In this document: one piece after another, positions 22,908-34,459 of the stretch
How positions within the stretch are numbered: position 1 is the stretch's first letter
How the letters are laid out: each line of letters starts with the position of its first letter
Source of the DNA: Xiphydria camelus
Taxonomy: Eukaryota > Arthropoda > Insecta > Hymenoptera > Xiphydriidae
Direction of reading: 5' to 3'
NCBI GenBank assembly: GCA_963678675.1
Contig: OY783197.1
Coordinates: 9,055,647-9,119,646 of the forward strand
Length of the DNA: 64,000 nucleotides
The notes under the pieces: generated by a model
The model's input: the letters and a program-made list of their open reading frames with translations, nothing else
What the model was told of the DNA's origin: nothing
Database searches by the model: none
Position numbers and translations under genes: made by a program

Positions 22908-23147
22908 AGTTCGACTTTTTGAACACCCTATATAAGATTTACTAACTCAGAAACCTTCGCGGATATGCGTCCAACTGTTCCCCAAATTTTCATCGCAATC
23001 GGATGAACGGTTTAGGAAGGCATAATAATCATCCGTACCGGTACTTTTTGAACACCCTGTATAAGATTTACTAACTCAAACCTTCGTGGATATGCGTCCA
23101 ACTGTTCCTCAAATTTTCGTCGGAATCGGATGAACGGTTTAGGAATT
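22908..23147. repeat. Tandem repeat of about 128 bp, left part
   Basis: Units contain ctttttgaacaccctgtata, then gatttactaactcag and atcggatgaacggtttagga. About two units are present before the array is interrupted by the element 23148-27216; the array resumes at 27217. Confidence 0.8.
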
Positions 23148-24075
23148 CCCAGATAGCACAAATGTCAAAATTGCGTCTAGAAGACGTCTTTTTGAAGACC
23201 TCTTCAAGCAGACGTCTTAAAGACGTTTTCAAGTAGTCGTGTTACTGACGTCTTGAAAGAGTCGTCTAAGAGATGTCTTTTTAAAGACGTCTTCATGTAA
23301 TCGTCTTAAGGATGTCTTTGCGAAGACGAAGTGTAAATTCGATCGGGAGAAGAAAAGACGAGCAAAGGAAGGCCGCCATTTCGTCGCACATATGTCCATG
23401 CATCATTCGTACGATCCAGATTTTATCCGTAATTTGCGTAAATAATGGTAAGTAATAATAATCCAGTAACTGCATAACTTTCACAACCAATTGTAGTTAT
23501 ATAATTTGTATACTACAGATTGATAATAACGTACAAATGCAACATATCATATATTACATTTGTAGGTTAAAATATACACTTTTTGCTTGTCTTTTTTGCG
23601 TGCTACACTTTTCTGAAATTTATCAGTACAATCTTCTAATCTAATCCGAACTTACGCTTTAGGAAAGTGTAGCGAATATACATAAACGTACAAATAAACT
23701 AATACCCGTTAGGTATAACTGCCTTATATAAGCATTATTTATAACGGCTATGTTTATTGTGTTTTCTGGAAAATTATAGCTTATCTACTAAATATTTAGT
23801 CAGTGGAAAGGAACTCGACCGGAAAAGACTCTTGCGGAGTTTTCTCATCTATATTGGCACTCGACTTGAAGAAACTGGTGCGGAGTCGTCTCATATATAT
23901 TGGCGACATACATTGAAGACAGATATTTTAAAGGTATAATGTTAGCAATTCTAATGAAGCATTAGTGATAGTATTATAAATAAATAGAATTAATAATTCA
24001 CAGAGAGCAATGCCAAAAAGAAAAAATTATTTAGAACTGTCACAATTTCGGTTTACCCCTTCTCTTTTGTTACAG

Positions 24076-26680
24076 ATGTTTTACGTCATCTTGTATGACA
24101 ATTTTTGTACTGCCATACCTGAGCAGTGGATTGATATAGATACCCAAACATTTATGTGGCCTCCAAAAAGAATGAAAGTTGGAACTGCAAAATTTTTGAA
24201 ATTGCAGCCAGACGAGACATGGGATAAAGCGACGTACAAAAAAGTGTTCGGTCCATATGGTATGTCTATTAAAACACCATTATTTAGTCCCTATTACTAC
24301 TCCCTATTTGATAGTACATACATTTCCCATTTTTCAGATACTCTCGCAAAAGCGAAAGAAGTGGAGCGCGTAGCTGCCGATCTGAGTACATCAGAGGATG
24401 CCCAGAATTGTTTAGAACAAAAGAAATCAAGAAACAAACGTCTTATCAAAAAGCCCGCACCATTCAGCGATAGCGAATCAGGTATACTTATTCATGTATA
24501 CGAGTAATTATTGTATCTTCCAAGTAGACTATTAGTCTTATTATATTGTATTTCTATTAGATGACCATTCTATAAACGATAGGAAAGAGAAACGCTCGAA
24601 ACATTTAAAGATTTACGGTGACAGTAACAGCGACCCTGAAGAGAGAAACGAGAACGGTAATTACTAATTATACTGCTCCCAAAATTCGTCCAATATTTAC
24701 CCCGAAAATAGTTGCATTCTGAATATCTAATTCTGTAGTTGCACTTCAATATATTGAGGCAAACATACAGTGCTATCAACAAAATCAGGGGACACCGAAT
24801 AATGATGACGCAATGATACTTGAATACCTGGATTTTTCACACAAACCTTCCGAATACAACGCCCTTACTTCCGAGAAGAATAATGAAGAAACAAACGACG
24901 TAACTCGTTCAAACATGAACACCTCAAGAACACTGATCCCTTCGAAGGACGATGGGAATGGCAATAGAGTTGAAGCTTCAACTGCGGCTCATAACAATTG
25001 TTGTGGTGAGTATGAATAGTTATACCGTGTGATTATGAGGAAGTTGATCAAAGGCTCGAATGTACCATACGATTGGCTGTGACGACTTACCAGCCAGTAT
25101 TCGGCAAATGTTTTAGAAAAATATCTCTAGTGTCTGATAAAGTCTGATCGGCTGAATTAAACATTACGGATCTTCTCTTGAAACGTTTGCTAAGTACTGC
25201 ACATCAACAGAGAAATCAAATGACGCTCTTTGGTCTTTGGCCAATAGTATACAACTAAGAGTTCCACACAACAAACGCAAATGCATCCTCCTATGATTAG
25301 CTTCCTCTCGTAATCACACGGTATACACAATGATGTTACTGCAGATTTGAATGAGTATATTTATCAATAATAGAGACATTAATAATATGCATATATTAAA
25401 TTCCTATGGTTGCCTCTCATTAATTATAACGATTATTTATAGACATTTGCAGAAAAACCTTATTCAGAAAGCTGAATCATATTATCAACTTACTGGAAGG
25501 ACGTGTCGGAAATAATGGGACTTTGGCTAACACATCGTTACTCCCACCATTTCCTTTATCTCAACTGTCGGAGCTACAGGAATTTGAGAAGAATTTACAG
25601 CAAAACAAAGAAGTTCGACACCAATTTGTAAGTATAGTTTAGTTTGTTATCTTATTATTATAACTAATTCTTTAAAGTTTACTATTACCACTTTCTTTGT
25701 TGAGTTTATTGCTGCATAATTATATCGCTTCTTTATTCAGTTTTAAAATACCGTGGTGTTGTTATTCTGCAAAATACTTCTCCCCTTCACAAATATTCTA
25801 CATCGCAGCTGATTATATCTACAGTGTATTCCTCATACTGTTGTACATAGCAAACGTATAAGTACGAGCGAGAACACATCGGTGAATGCATAAAAGCCTC
25901 TCTTCCTCTCGACTGCTTCAGTTCGAGTATGTGACAAAGAAGCTGTTGTGCATTCATCATTGGCATTCTCGCTCCTATTCACGCGTTTGCTATGTAAAAC
26001 GGCGTGAGAAATACACCGAATAATCCTTGCATGGGTTTCTGTATATCTTGCATGAATGTACAGAAGAACGCGATTCGTATCATTGGAGGTCCAACGGGAA
26101 ATAAATTTTTACGCAACATTCTTTGCCACATACTAACAAATGAAGTAGCACGGCAATTATCGTGGACAGGACAAAAAAGTACCATTCCCTTCAAAGATAC
26201 TTTAACGTCTAGCATTGCTATAGGTATGTCACCCTTATTGTTTCTTATACTTACAGCACCTGTTCGGCTTTAATTGTCATTACAGTGTCAAATTCAGGAA
26301 AAAAGTCTAGAATGCCCCTGCTCGGTTTTTCGTAAGACATACTGTATGTACTCTTGGTGTCATGGATTTTGTCGCTAGTGACTTTTTAAAATATCATTTG
26401 TAAATGTACTAACTAATAAATAATCAATTCTCATGCCGCCGTAGCTAATGAGAGTATGAGAATTAAATGTTCATTGATGTTCATCATAGATGTTAATCCG
26501 TGATGCCGGGAGTATGGAATTAATTAAGCTTTCTGCGTCTTTTTTTTAGAAACAGTCTTGTACTCATCAAACGACTCCTCCATCACGATTGCCAAACTTC
26601 AACATTGTTGTCAGGATTGGCTAAGACATGCGGGAGATAGGCTACGAGCCCACATAGCGAAGAGGATAAACAATAAATAA
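24076..26680 (+). CDS. DUF4806-domain protein, seven exons, intact (388 residues)
   Basis: Exons 24076-24259, 24338-24481, 24561-24656, 24739-25005, 25443-25627, 26064-26223 and 26550-26680 join at GT-AG sites with matching phases and no stop, giving 388 residues. The N-terminal part has QWIDIDTQTFMWPP, like the WxxD..WPP module that precedes DUF4806 in insect proteins. The middle is low-complexity and acidic/lysine-rich. The C-terminal exons form DUF4806: IIGGPTGNKFLRNIL, LTNEVARQLSWTGQKS and a last exon ending in a basic tail. The ATG follows an acceptor-like tag/cag, so a 5' noncoding exon is likely. Intron 6 holds a degenerate CACCCG-type MITE. Function is unknown; it may serve the element or be a captured host gene. 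Confidence 0.8.
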
Positions 26681-26832
26681 ATAAAAACCCTTAATTCGCT
26701 CTCTCTTCCTCTTTTAAAACAATATCATGCTTATGAAATGATGTGCATTTAGAGCTACAGATGTAATTTTTTTTTTTAATAAATATGAGGTCTTTATGTT
26801 TATATTTTGAATTTAAATAAGGCTGACTATTT

Positions 26833-26982
26833 TCACAGGCAGCAATGTTACTGCGGCAGTAGCTCACCTTCAGCTCATTTACGAATCATTACTACACCGC
26901 GTAATACTTTATGTATATATTAATTGAGCATATGCAGGTGAGCTATATGTGAGCTACTGCCGTAGTAACTTGCTGCCTGTGA
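26833..26982. mobile_element. Palindromic MITE (TCACAGGCAGCAA ends)
   Basis: TCACAGGCAGCAATGTTACT and its near complement bound a 150-bp element, with ggcagtagctcacc mirrored by gtgagctactgcc. It is nested in the right part of the DUF4806 element, beyond the gene. Confidence 0.7.
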
Positions 26983-27216
26983 GAATCCAGCCTAACAATT
27001 ACTTTTATACAAATGTCTCAAAATGGACATATCCCAGACATTCTAAAGACGTCTCCCGTAAGTCGTCCGGAAGACGTCTTAATAGAATGTCTTAAAGACG
27101 CAATTTCAATGGACATAACCTGTCTCCAAGACGTCTTTACGACATTTGAATGAGACGTCTTTAGGGATTTGAAGACGTCAGAAAGACAACTCATGGACGT
27201 CTTTGTGCTATCTGGG

Positions 27217-27480
27217 AAGGCATAATAATCATCCGTACCGGTACTTTTTGAACACCCTGTATAAGATTTACTAACTCAGAAACCTTCGCGGGCATGCGTC
27301 CAACTATTCCCCAACTTTTCATCGCAATCGGATGAACGGTTTAGGAAGGCATAATAATCATCCGTACCGGTACTTTTTGAACTCCCTGTATAAGATTTAC
27401 TAACCCAGAAACCTTCGCGGGCATGCGTCCAACCATTCCCCAAAGTTTCATCGCAATCGGATGAACGGTTTAGGAAGGCA
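27217..27480. repeat. Tandem repeat of about 128 bp, right part
   Basis: Two further units, continuing exactly from the point where the left part stops (…tttagga then aggcataataatc…). Flanking outer sequence near 14935-15065 and 27480-27575 is inverted (caatacgacc..., tgtattaaac...), so the array may belong to another old element. Confidence 0.75.
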
Positions 27481-28263
27481 TTTGATATTACCTTAAAGGT
27501 CAAGGTCAAGATCAAATCCAATACGACCACTGGGTAGCCACGGAAAATCCTTAAAGTTTTGTATTAAACATTTTTCTCTAAAATGTTTTCCCGTTGAGAT
27601 AATCCAGCTTGCGCGAATAGTATGCGCAGTAGCGCCACACACACACTGACGCAGTCACATGTACACGGCTTACGTCTGACGCTCGATTTCCCAGGAAGGT
27701 CCCACCGTAGAGCCATAGCATAGATGTTTACACATCAAAAAGTGGGGTTAACTTAGCTGTCAGGATTAAGCGCGTTTGCCAGATTGGCGTCATATTTTAT
27801 TTTGTCGGTTAGTATAAATTACATTTGGCCTAAATAAATTGATTCAAATACATAGAATAGTCTTTTACAGCATAGTGTTGCTTACTTTTCAATACTTAAA
27901 ATCTTATTTTTCTCACAGTTTACGATAATTTGTATTAACCTCAATGGAAATTCAATGGATGACAATACATTATTAATATTCTGGCAACATTGCAAAATAT
28001 AAAATAGCCATAACGATAAGCGCTATGTCTCCGTAATTACCGCCGTTCGTTATCGTTAATAAAGTTAACGGAACCAATCGTTGATACTGCGCATGCTCAG
28101 AATAACGATAACGATTACAGACGCCTAAAATAAGAGGTGCAAAATCTCCCTAATAGCGTAATCGGTTATTATGAAGCCACTGCACATGCTCAACATAACG
28201 TTTTACGTTTAACGTTCTAAAATTAAGGAGCTCAAAATCTCCCTAGTTTCGCAGTCCAAAAAC

Positions 28264-28948
28264 CAGGGTTGCCAGGTGTGGCTCTGTAGAGCCAAAATGG
28301 CTATATTTGTTGAATTCTGGCGGGCAAATTTTGGATGTTGGCGGTTGAAAGCCATTTTGGCTTTTTTTACTTTTTTGACAGCAAAAATGTATGAAGATCT
28401 GAAAACTACTGCGACTGCTACTGAAGATTCTGAAGTTGAAAAAGCCTTTGAATTGTTCAAAGACATTATGAAAAATGATGATACCAGGGAGGAATAGTGC
28501 AAATAATATTTTAGTGTGACATCCTACTTCATAAAACAGTACCAAAGGATACGTCAAAGTTATTTTTATAAGCATAAAGACTTTTAAAATAAGACAAAGT
28601 ATTTTATAAAATGTTAAAAAGTTAAAATATGTTTCAAAAAATTTGTTTCTTAATTCTCGTTTATTTTATGAATAAAAATATTAACGAATTGTGAAATCAT
28701 ATTTATCTTTATTACATTTAACTTTTAATTCTTAGGTTTGTTTTTGTTATTTAATCATTTTGATGTTTTTATGAGCTACTTTACTATTTGTCAAAGCCTC
28801 GCTTTTATTTACAATGAAAATTTTTCCTAAATTGTTATTTATTTCAAATGGCTATAATTTTGGCGGGCTGAAGTCTGAAAATTGGCTCTGGCTGGCTATG
28901 GTGGCGCCCCGCCTGGCGGCTTAGCCTCGGCCGTACCTGGCAACCCTG
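28264..28948. mobile_element. hAT element remnant (CAGGGTTGCCAGGT ends)
   Basis: CAGGGTTGCCAGGT on the left and its complement on the right are flanked by the 8-bp duplication CCAAAAAC (28256-28263 and 28949-28956), diagnostic of hAT. Of the transposase only a short plus-strand C-terminal-like tail may remain (about 28387-28497, ending DDTREE). 685 bp in all. Confidence 0.9.
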
Positions 28949-29059
28949 CCAAAAACTCACCACGGTAGGCCCGTAACGATACCCTAATCTCTGAGACTAG
29001 GTAATGTTCCCAAAGTGCAATCAACCTTCGTCAAAGTGTAAAGATCATCCGAGGAGAAA

Positions 29060-29758
29060 ATGTTTCTCGTTAATTTTGATCACATAATTATTTTTTTTGC
29101 TAATCTGACTTGGTTTTTTATATTCAGCACATTAATTTCTTTCCTCGCCCCAATCGCGGCTGTTTGGATTGGTAGTCGCGCTGACAGCACTGAGGTAAAC
29201 AAATGGTTTATCATAATCATTTTTATATACCCGACAGCATCTTCGAAATTTGAAGCTGATATTAGTTGATGGGATCAACAGATACTTTTATAACCGATAC
29301 TTTTATAATAAAACTTGAACTTCCAACAGATATAGAGTGATTTGATTTGTCGCAGTGTCTTTTGCTTCTAATCGATAGTTACAATAGGAATGCATCTTTT
29401 TGCCTCGATGTAAGATACGTATGATTTTGTTTTTATCATCAGAAAAACGAATTTGAAGACGAGGATGATCAGAAAATTCCAATAACACAAGGTTTACAGG
29501 CTCGATATAAGCTTGCCCGACAGAAATTAGTTGAACGAAAATTGACTCCCAGTCAGCGCCATCGAGAGAAACTGTAAGTAACCCAAAACGATGTCAAAAT
29601 TGGTTAGATAAGAATAAAGAATTCAATTTTATTGCTTTAGATCAGAGTCACAAACACTTGCAGCTGTTTTAGAATTGCTTCAAGAAAATAAAGAAATGTT
29701 TCAAATTAACACAATGGATGAGCTTAAGGATCAGTTAAATTTGTATAGAAGTCAATAA
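29060..29758 (+). CDS. Unrecognised single-pass membrane protein, three exons, 127 residues
   Basis: Exons 29060-29194, 29443-29573 and 29641-29758 join in phase at consensus GT-AG sites to give an uninterrupted 127-residue protein. Residues 1-38 are strongly hydrophobic (FLVNFDHIIIFFANLTWFF, then FSTLISFLAPIAAVWIG), a signal anchor or membrane segment. The rest is cytosolic-looking: an acidic linker (EFEDEDDQ), a basic stretch (ARQKLVERKLTPSQRHREK) and a leucine-rich helical tail ending LNLYRSQ. Polyadenylation-like AATAAA variants follow. No transposon domain is seen, so a small host gene is likely. A start after the tattcag at 29126-29132 cannot be excluded. I do not recognise the family. 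Confidence 0.65.
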
Positions 29759-30357
29759 TTAAGATATATAATTACGATAGTTATCTATAGCTTCCATTAC
29801 TATATTAATAACTTTTACATTGCAAAAAAATAGTTTTAGAATTCGTATTGTTGCTATAAGTGTAAATTATGATATATTTATGTAAGATGTATTGTATATA
29901 CAAAGCATTCTTGATAAATCATATCAACAGGTACTATAATATAATTGAATCTTTATACCGATTGGTTTTGTTCGAGATTTGCTTAAACACTAGTTCTTAA
30001 TGCTTAATTTAGTAATATTTATATTGCGTCATATGGCTGTGTTCAGGTATGGCTGTGTTATTAGAATATTATCTGTATCATAATCAAAATATATTTATAT
30101 TTATAATAAATATAGCGTGATTTTGACCTTGTATGTACAGTGTGGGTATAACGTCACCAATCATACAGGGTAGATCTCATTTTACAGGCAATACGAATCT
30201 TATCAAGAAGGAAAAGCTTTGAGATCTAGTATCATGAATTAAGACTTTTTTTATCAAATCAAATTTCTTCAGATTGCATTAGCGATGAAAAATAATCATC
30301 GCGTTTCTACTGGTTTAAACCTCAAATGCTACACCTCAAATTTGCACCACTTGTAGG
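29759..30357. other. 3' flank of the 29060 gene and intergenic AT-rich DNA
   Basis: I see AT-rich sequence with AATAAA-like signals near 30105 and no coding potential. Confidence 0.4.
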
Positions 30358-30359
30358 TA

Positions 30360-30606
30360 CCGTATGTCTGACAGCAAGCACAACAGGAGCTGTAACTTAA
30401 AATTTGACTTCGGCAGTGTTTGGAGGATGCTCAAGTCACTCACAAATGAGAAATAATTGACAGCTATCGAGAAATCAGACATTTTTACACTTTTCGCCCT
30501 TACGCTGCGCGAGCAGCGTTTATGACTGACTCGAGCATCCTCCAAACACTGCCGAAGTCAAATTTTCAGGTCACAGCTCCTGTTGCGCTTACTGTCAAAC
30601 ATACGG
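30360..30606. mobile_element. Palindrome with CCGTATGTC ends, subfamily C, copy 1
   Basis: TA-flanked, 247 bp, with arms that mirror from CCGTATGTCTGACAG through gacttcggcagtgtttggag. The centre is the asymmetric tract with gcgcgagcagcg. It lies just left of the Harbinger insertion and shares gacttcggcagtg with the giant palindrome. Its sister copy is 31306-31552. Confidence 0.9.
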
Positions 30607-31083
30607 TATAGCTACTCGGTCCATACACGAGTACATACCGGGTGTTAAGGCCTGTGTCCACGATGCTAGAAATCGGTCCGAGTTCTCGGTCCGAAATAAA
30701 GTTACTAGAACTCGGATCGTGGACACAGCCAACTCGGACGGAAAATTTGGATGAAAAACTCGTATGACAAAATGCATCCGGCCCCATTTTTTCATACCAG
30801 TTGCTAAATTCACATTGATGTAATGCTTTACTGCCAACTTTAGAAAGAAAGCTTGCGGTTACGTTTGAAAATGGCTAGGTTATGTTTGAAAATGTACGTT
30901 AGCACAAGCAAGCACGCAAAAGATAATTCGGATTAAACTTCGGTAAATAATAGTTACAGTAATGTTTAGAATTTTAGGTCATTGAATAAACAAATTATAT
31001 TTAATTATTTTATAATTAGCTAATTCTGTTTAAATAAAAATTAAAATAGGAGATACGTGTAATAATGGAGTAGTTACGCCTAA

Positions 31084-31274
31084 CACTCTACTGCCTCTAA
31101 TTTTTACGGCTCGGGGCTCTGTAGCGGGGAAATCTAGATTCGTGGTTACTTCTATTTTAGCTAAAAGGGAAGAGTCTCTCTCAGACCGCCCTTTTAGCTA
31201 AAGTAGGAGTAACCACGAACCTGAATTTCACCGCTATAGAGCCCTGGGCCGCAGAAATGAGAGGGAGTAGAGTG
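31084..31274. mobile_element. Palindromic MITE (CACTCTACT ends)
   Basis: Inverted ends cactctact and agtagagtg with mirrored gggctctgtagcgg/ccgctatagagccc and gtggttact/agtaaccac, about 190 bp. Nested inside the Harbinger left region. Confidence 0.75.
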
Positions 31275-31305
31275 CATTTTTTTAATGAAAATAAAAACAA
31301 TTATA

Positions 31306-31552
31306 CCGTATGTCTGACGGCAAGCGCAACAGGAGCTGTAACCTAAAATTTGACTTCGGCAGTGTTTGGAGGGTGTTCAAGTCACTCACAAATAAGAAAT
31401 AATTGACAGCTATCGAGAAATCAGACATTTTGACACTTTTCGCCCTTACGCTGCGCGAGCAGCGTTTATGAGTGACTCGAGCATCCTCCAAACACTGCCG
31501 AAGTCAAATTTTCAGGTCACAGCTCCTGTTGCGCTTGCCGTCAGACATACGG
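31306..31552. mobile_element. Palindrome with CCGTATGTC ends, subfamily C, copy 2
   Basis: TA-flanked 247-bp palindrome almost identical to 30360-30606. It sits directly upstream of the MADF gene start at 31573, inside its likely promoter or leader. Confidence 0.9.
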
Positions 31553-31572
31553 TATAGATTTTCTAGATCAAA

Positions 31573-32574
31573 ATGGATCAAACCAAGGATAATATCCGGA
31601 CGCTAGTAATGCTATACGAACAATATCCCTGCCTATATGTGGTTAAGTCGGCGGATTATTATAATCGGATGAAACGCGACAGGGCGCTTCAATTAATTTG
31701 TGATCAATACGAAGATATCACAAAACTCCCAGTAACGCCGGAGATGGTGAAAAAGAAAATTAACAATTTAAGGTCGCAGTATTTAGATCAGCTGAATAAA
31801 ATAAAGAAATCAAAAAGTAGTGGTGCATCAGCCGATGATGTGCATAAACCGTTGTGGTGGCTCTTTGATGAATTGAGTTTTCTAGACCCTCATATTGGAC
31901 AAAGAAAAGGAGAATCCTCGATAACAGTGAGTAAAAATGAATGATTGGAAAATTATAAAAGTATCCCAGACAACACGCTTGTTAGAAAGAGTTCTCATAA
32001 AGAGGCCTTTAATGCATTTGAAATCTTTACAACTTCTTAGAGATCTCTTCCTGATATGCATGCTGTTTGGGATTTCAGCTAGAATCCATTTGATTTGCAG
32101 ATTTTAAATCATTCTGCAGAAGTTTCAGACAATGAAGAGCTGCAATATGTGGACGTGCAAAATTGTCTAAAATCACGTAATGATGAAAAAGGTATTAAGC
32201 AGATATCATATTAATATTTAGCAATTTTATGATATTGTAATGTGTAAATATGAGTTTCTTCACATATAGACAATATTCGTGGAAATGTGTCATCAACTCC
32301 GTCGAGCAGTCGTTCAAATACATCTTACGGTATAGCACCGCCATCAAGAAAAAGGAGAAGTGACGTATCAAGTAGCAGCACTGATGGGAAAAAAGATTTC
32401 TGGGCAATGGCATCCCACACACTGCAGACGATTAAAAGCGAAGAAGAAGAGGATGGTATACGCTACTGGATCTTATACCTAGAAAGTGAACTACGCAAAA
32501 TAAAAGATCCGAAAAAATTAAAACGACTCCAGAAGCAGATTATCTGTTTGGTCGATGCTGAAGACAGCGAATAA
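31573..32574 (+). CDS. Harbinger MADF adaptor protein, three exons, intact (249 residues)
   Basis: Exons 31573-31926, 32101-32191 and 32270-32574 join in phase at GT-AG sites. Residues about 9-105 form a MADF (Myb/SANT-like) DNA-binding domain: LVMLYEQYPCLYVVKSADYY, LQLICDQY, VKKKINNLRSQY and PLWWLFDELSFL. The middle is serine-rich and the C-terminal part (FWAMASHTLQTIK, then a charged helix) resembles the BESS/dimerisation tail. In PIF/Harbinger elements such a protein binds the TIRs and brings the nuclease into the nucleus; this gene faces the nuclease gene at 33074-34459, so the role follows from family and context. The first intron carries a short cccagacaacac motif without significance. 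Confidence 0.9.
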
Positions 32575-33073
32575 GAATAAGAAGTCGCAGAGGTGTATAC
32601 AGAGGCATGTCCCTATACATAGTTATATATTGTTCTGTTTTTATATATTTTTTATTGTCTTTAGAAACATACATTTCTTTTATAATTTTCGATAATAAAC
32701 ATAATTTTAGCACAGATTTATAGCGCATTCATAACAGTTTACACCTACATCTACAATAGTTTACAAAATAAACTTCATACTAGCAACTTGAGTCGAGAAG
32801 TTTGTGAAGACTTTTGGACTTCATTTGATTTATAAAGGAAGCTTCATTTTGGGTTTGAAAATGAACTCGCATTTGGTAATATAAAAGTGAATTCTCTCAT
32901 TAAGCAATAAGAATAAATTTGGGACTATATTGATGCATGTAGAAGAACTCATTTTAAATACAAGAATTGAAAAGGAACGCTTTTAGAATTCTCTGTGCCA
33001 TCTGGGCAAACTTTAAAACAAATGTACATAACTATTATGTTAATTGCTTTAATGACAACTCAATAACTCAAAG

Positions 33074-34459
33074 TTAAATCATTGCTTCCTGCCACTCAAC
33101 TGCTCCAACAGTATTAAAATATTGTTTAAAAACATTACGAATATGAATTGCTTCTCTACAGGGTCTAGCATTTAAAACTTCTAAATTGCGTAATTGTCCA
33201 TTATCATTCCTCCATTCTGCAGGTACTACGGTTTGATTTTCCAAATTTTCAATATCAACAGCTCCATGTAAATAAGCAGCATTTTCCTTGCTAAGATAAT
33301 TATGTAAAACACAGCAAGTAAGCGTGATATCCTGAACTGTTTGCACGGGTAAATATATTTTTGTTAAGAGAACTCGAAATCTATTAGCTAATATACCGAA
33401 AGAATTTTCAACAATTCTTCTACCTCTACTCAGTCTATAGTTAAATATTCGCTCATCGTGACATAAATTTCGTGATGGGTAAGGTTTCATTATATGTTTT
33501 TGTAGTGGGAAAGCAGAATCGGCTAAAACTACGTGAGGAACGGGTTCATTCATGTGAGGTAATGGTTTATCTTGTGGCAGATGAAGTGGATTTAGTGGAT
33601 TATTAAGAAGTCTCGCAAAGTCACTTTCACGAAAAACTCCTCCATCACTTACCCTGCCATTAACACCGACGTTTACATATATGAATTGATAATATGCATT
33701 GACTAATGCTAAGAGAACAATACTCCTAGTACCTTTGTAGTTATAATATATCGATCCTTCATTAACTGGTACTTTGAATTCTATATGTCGTCCATCCATG
33801 ACACCTATACAATTTGGAACATTCCACATCTGAAGATAATTCATTGCAATTTGTTCCCATTCAGCAGTTGTAGTTGGTGCCTATTAACAAAATAATTCAA
33901 TTATTTAGCAATGATGTAAATACTTTTGTCTAAAAAGAAGCTGTAACTTTCCTCTTTCCTCTTCACATGTTTGCTATGGTGTATATTTCTCACCTGTAAA
34001 TAGTCTTTACGAAGAACCTCATAAATAATACGACATGTCTCCGCAATTATGCGAGAAATCGTACATGCTGGAATTCTTGTCGAGTATTCTAAGCTTCTAT
34101 AAGTCTCACCAGTAGCTAAAAATCTGAGAGTGAGCGAAACTCTTTCTCTTGCAGATATACATTCCCTCATTACAGTATTTTGGCGTTGTATATACGGAGT
34201 CACCATTTCCACAAGTCGGTTAAATAAATCTTCACGCATCCTGAAGAATCTTTGGAAACATTTAATATCTTCAATTCTCAGCTCCGTATGTGCTAAGTTG
34301 ATAGTTCCTCGTAATTCACGCGTTCTACGAAGAATCCATTCCCGAGTCCAAATTGATCGATGTCGTCTTTTTTTTTCGTTCTTCCTCTTCTACCTCTATC
34401 CTCTCTGCAGCTTCAGCTATTACTGCGATTGCTACCAATTTTGTCAATCGACGAGCCAT
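33074..34459 (-). CDS. Harbinger DDE nuclease (transposase), two exons, one frameshift
   Basis: Minus-strand exons 34459-33994 and 33880-33074 join in phase 0 across a 113-bp intron. Exon 1 carries the helical N-terminal region (RFFRMREDLFNRLVEMV, TGETYRSLEYSTRIP). Exon 2 holds the nuclease with all catalytic residues: D in CIGVMDGRHI, D in VVLADSAFPL, E in RRIVENSFGI; the end CCVLHNYL is typical. The expected length, about 424 residues, is normal. The start ATG at 34459 (MARRLTKLV) and the main frame are out of phase by one base at a run of nine T (34368-34376), so a sequence error or fresh mutation there is the only visible defect. A start at 34239 would avoid it but would lose the conserved N terminus. 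Confidence 0.92.

Larger units (their letters stand above)
23148..27216. mobile_element. TIR element CCCAGATAGCACAAA carrying an intact DUF4806 gene
   Basis: The ends CCCAGATAGCACAAA and CTTTGTGCTATCTGGG are inverted. Each is followed by arrays of AGACGTC(T) repeats (23180-23330 and 27035-27205). Insertion is into a 128-bp tandem array whose other units show the uninterrupted site, so both borders are known to within about 2-4 bp; the duplication length stays ambiguous because terminal and target bases overlap. No known transposase is present. The only gene is the seven-exon DUF4806 gene. A small palindrome lies at 26833-26982. Confidence 0.82.
8751..28151. mobile_element. PIF/Harbinger element, expanded to 19.4 kb by nested insertions
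   Basis: The left end AGGGAGATTTTGCACC at 8751 has an exact 16-bp inverted partner ending at 28151, and both ends are flanked by AAT, a 3-bp duplication as expected for PIF/Harbinger. Beyond the TIR both subterminal regions carry inverted copies of gttaactttattaacgata. The left 4.6 kb holds the transposase and SANT adaptor genes. The rest is explained by later insertions (12852-13222, 13372-14567, 14689-14901, 15124-22875, 23148-27216), leaving about 6 kb of Harbinger and older sequence. That both ends belong to one element is an inference from TIR and duplication. Confidence 0.6.

Noticed and set aside
31964..33004. cccagacaacac and gtgccatctggg as possible ends of another CCCAG-type element
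   Set aside because: The pair would cut through two exons of the intact MADF gene, and the TIR match is weak; probably chance.
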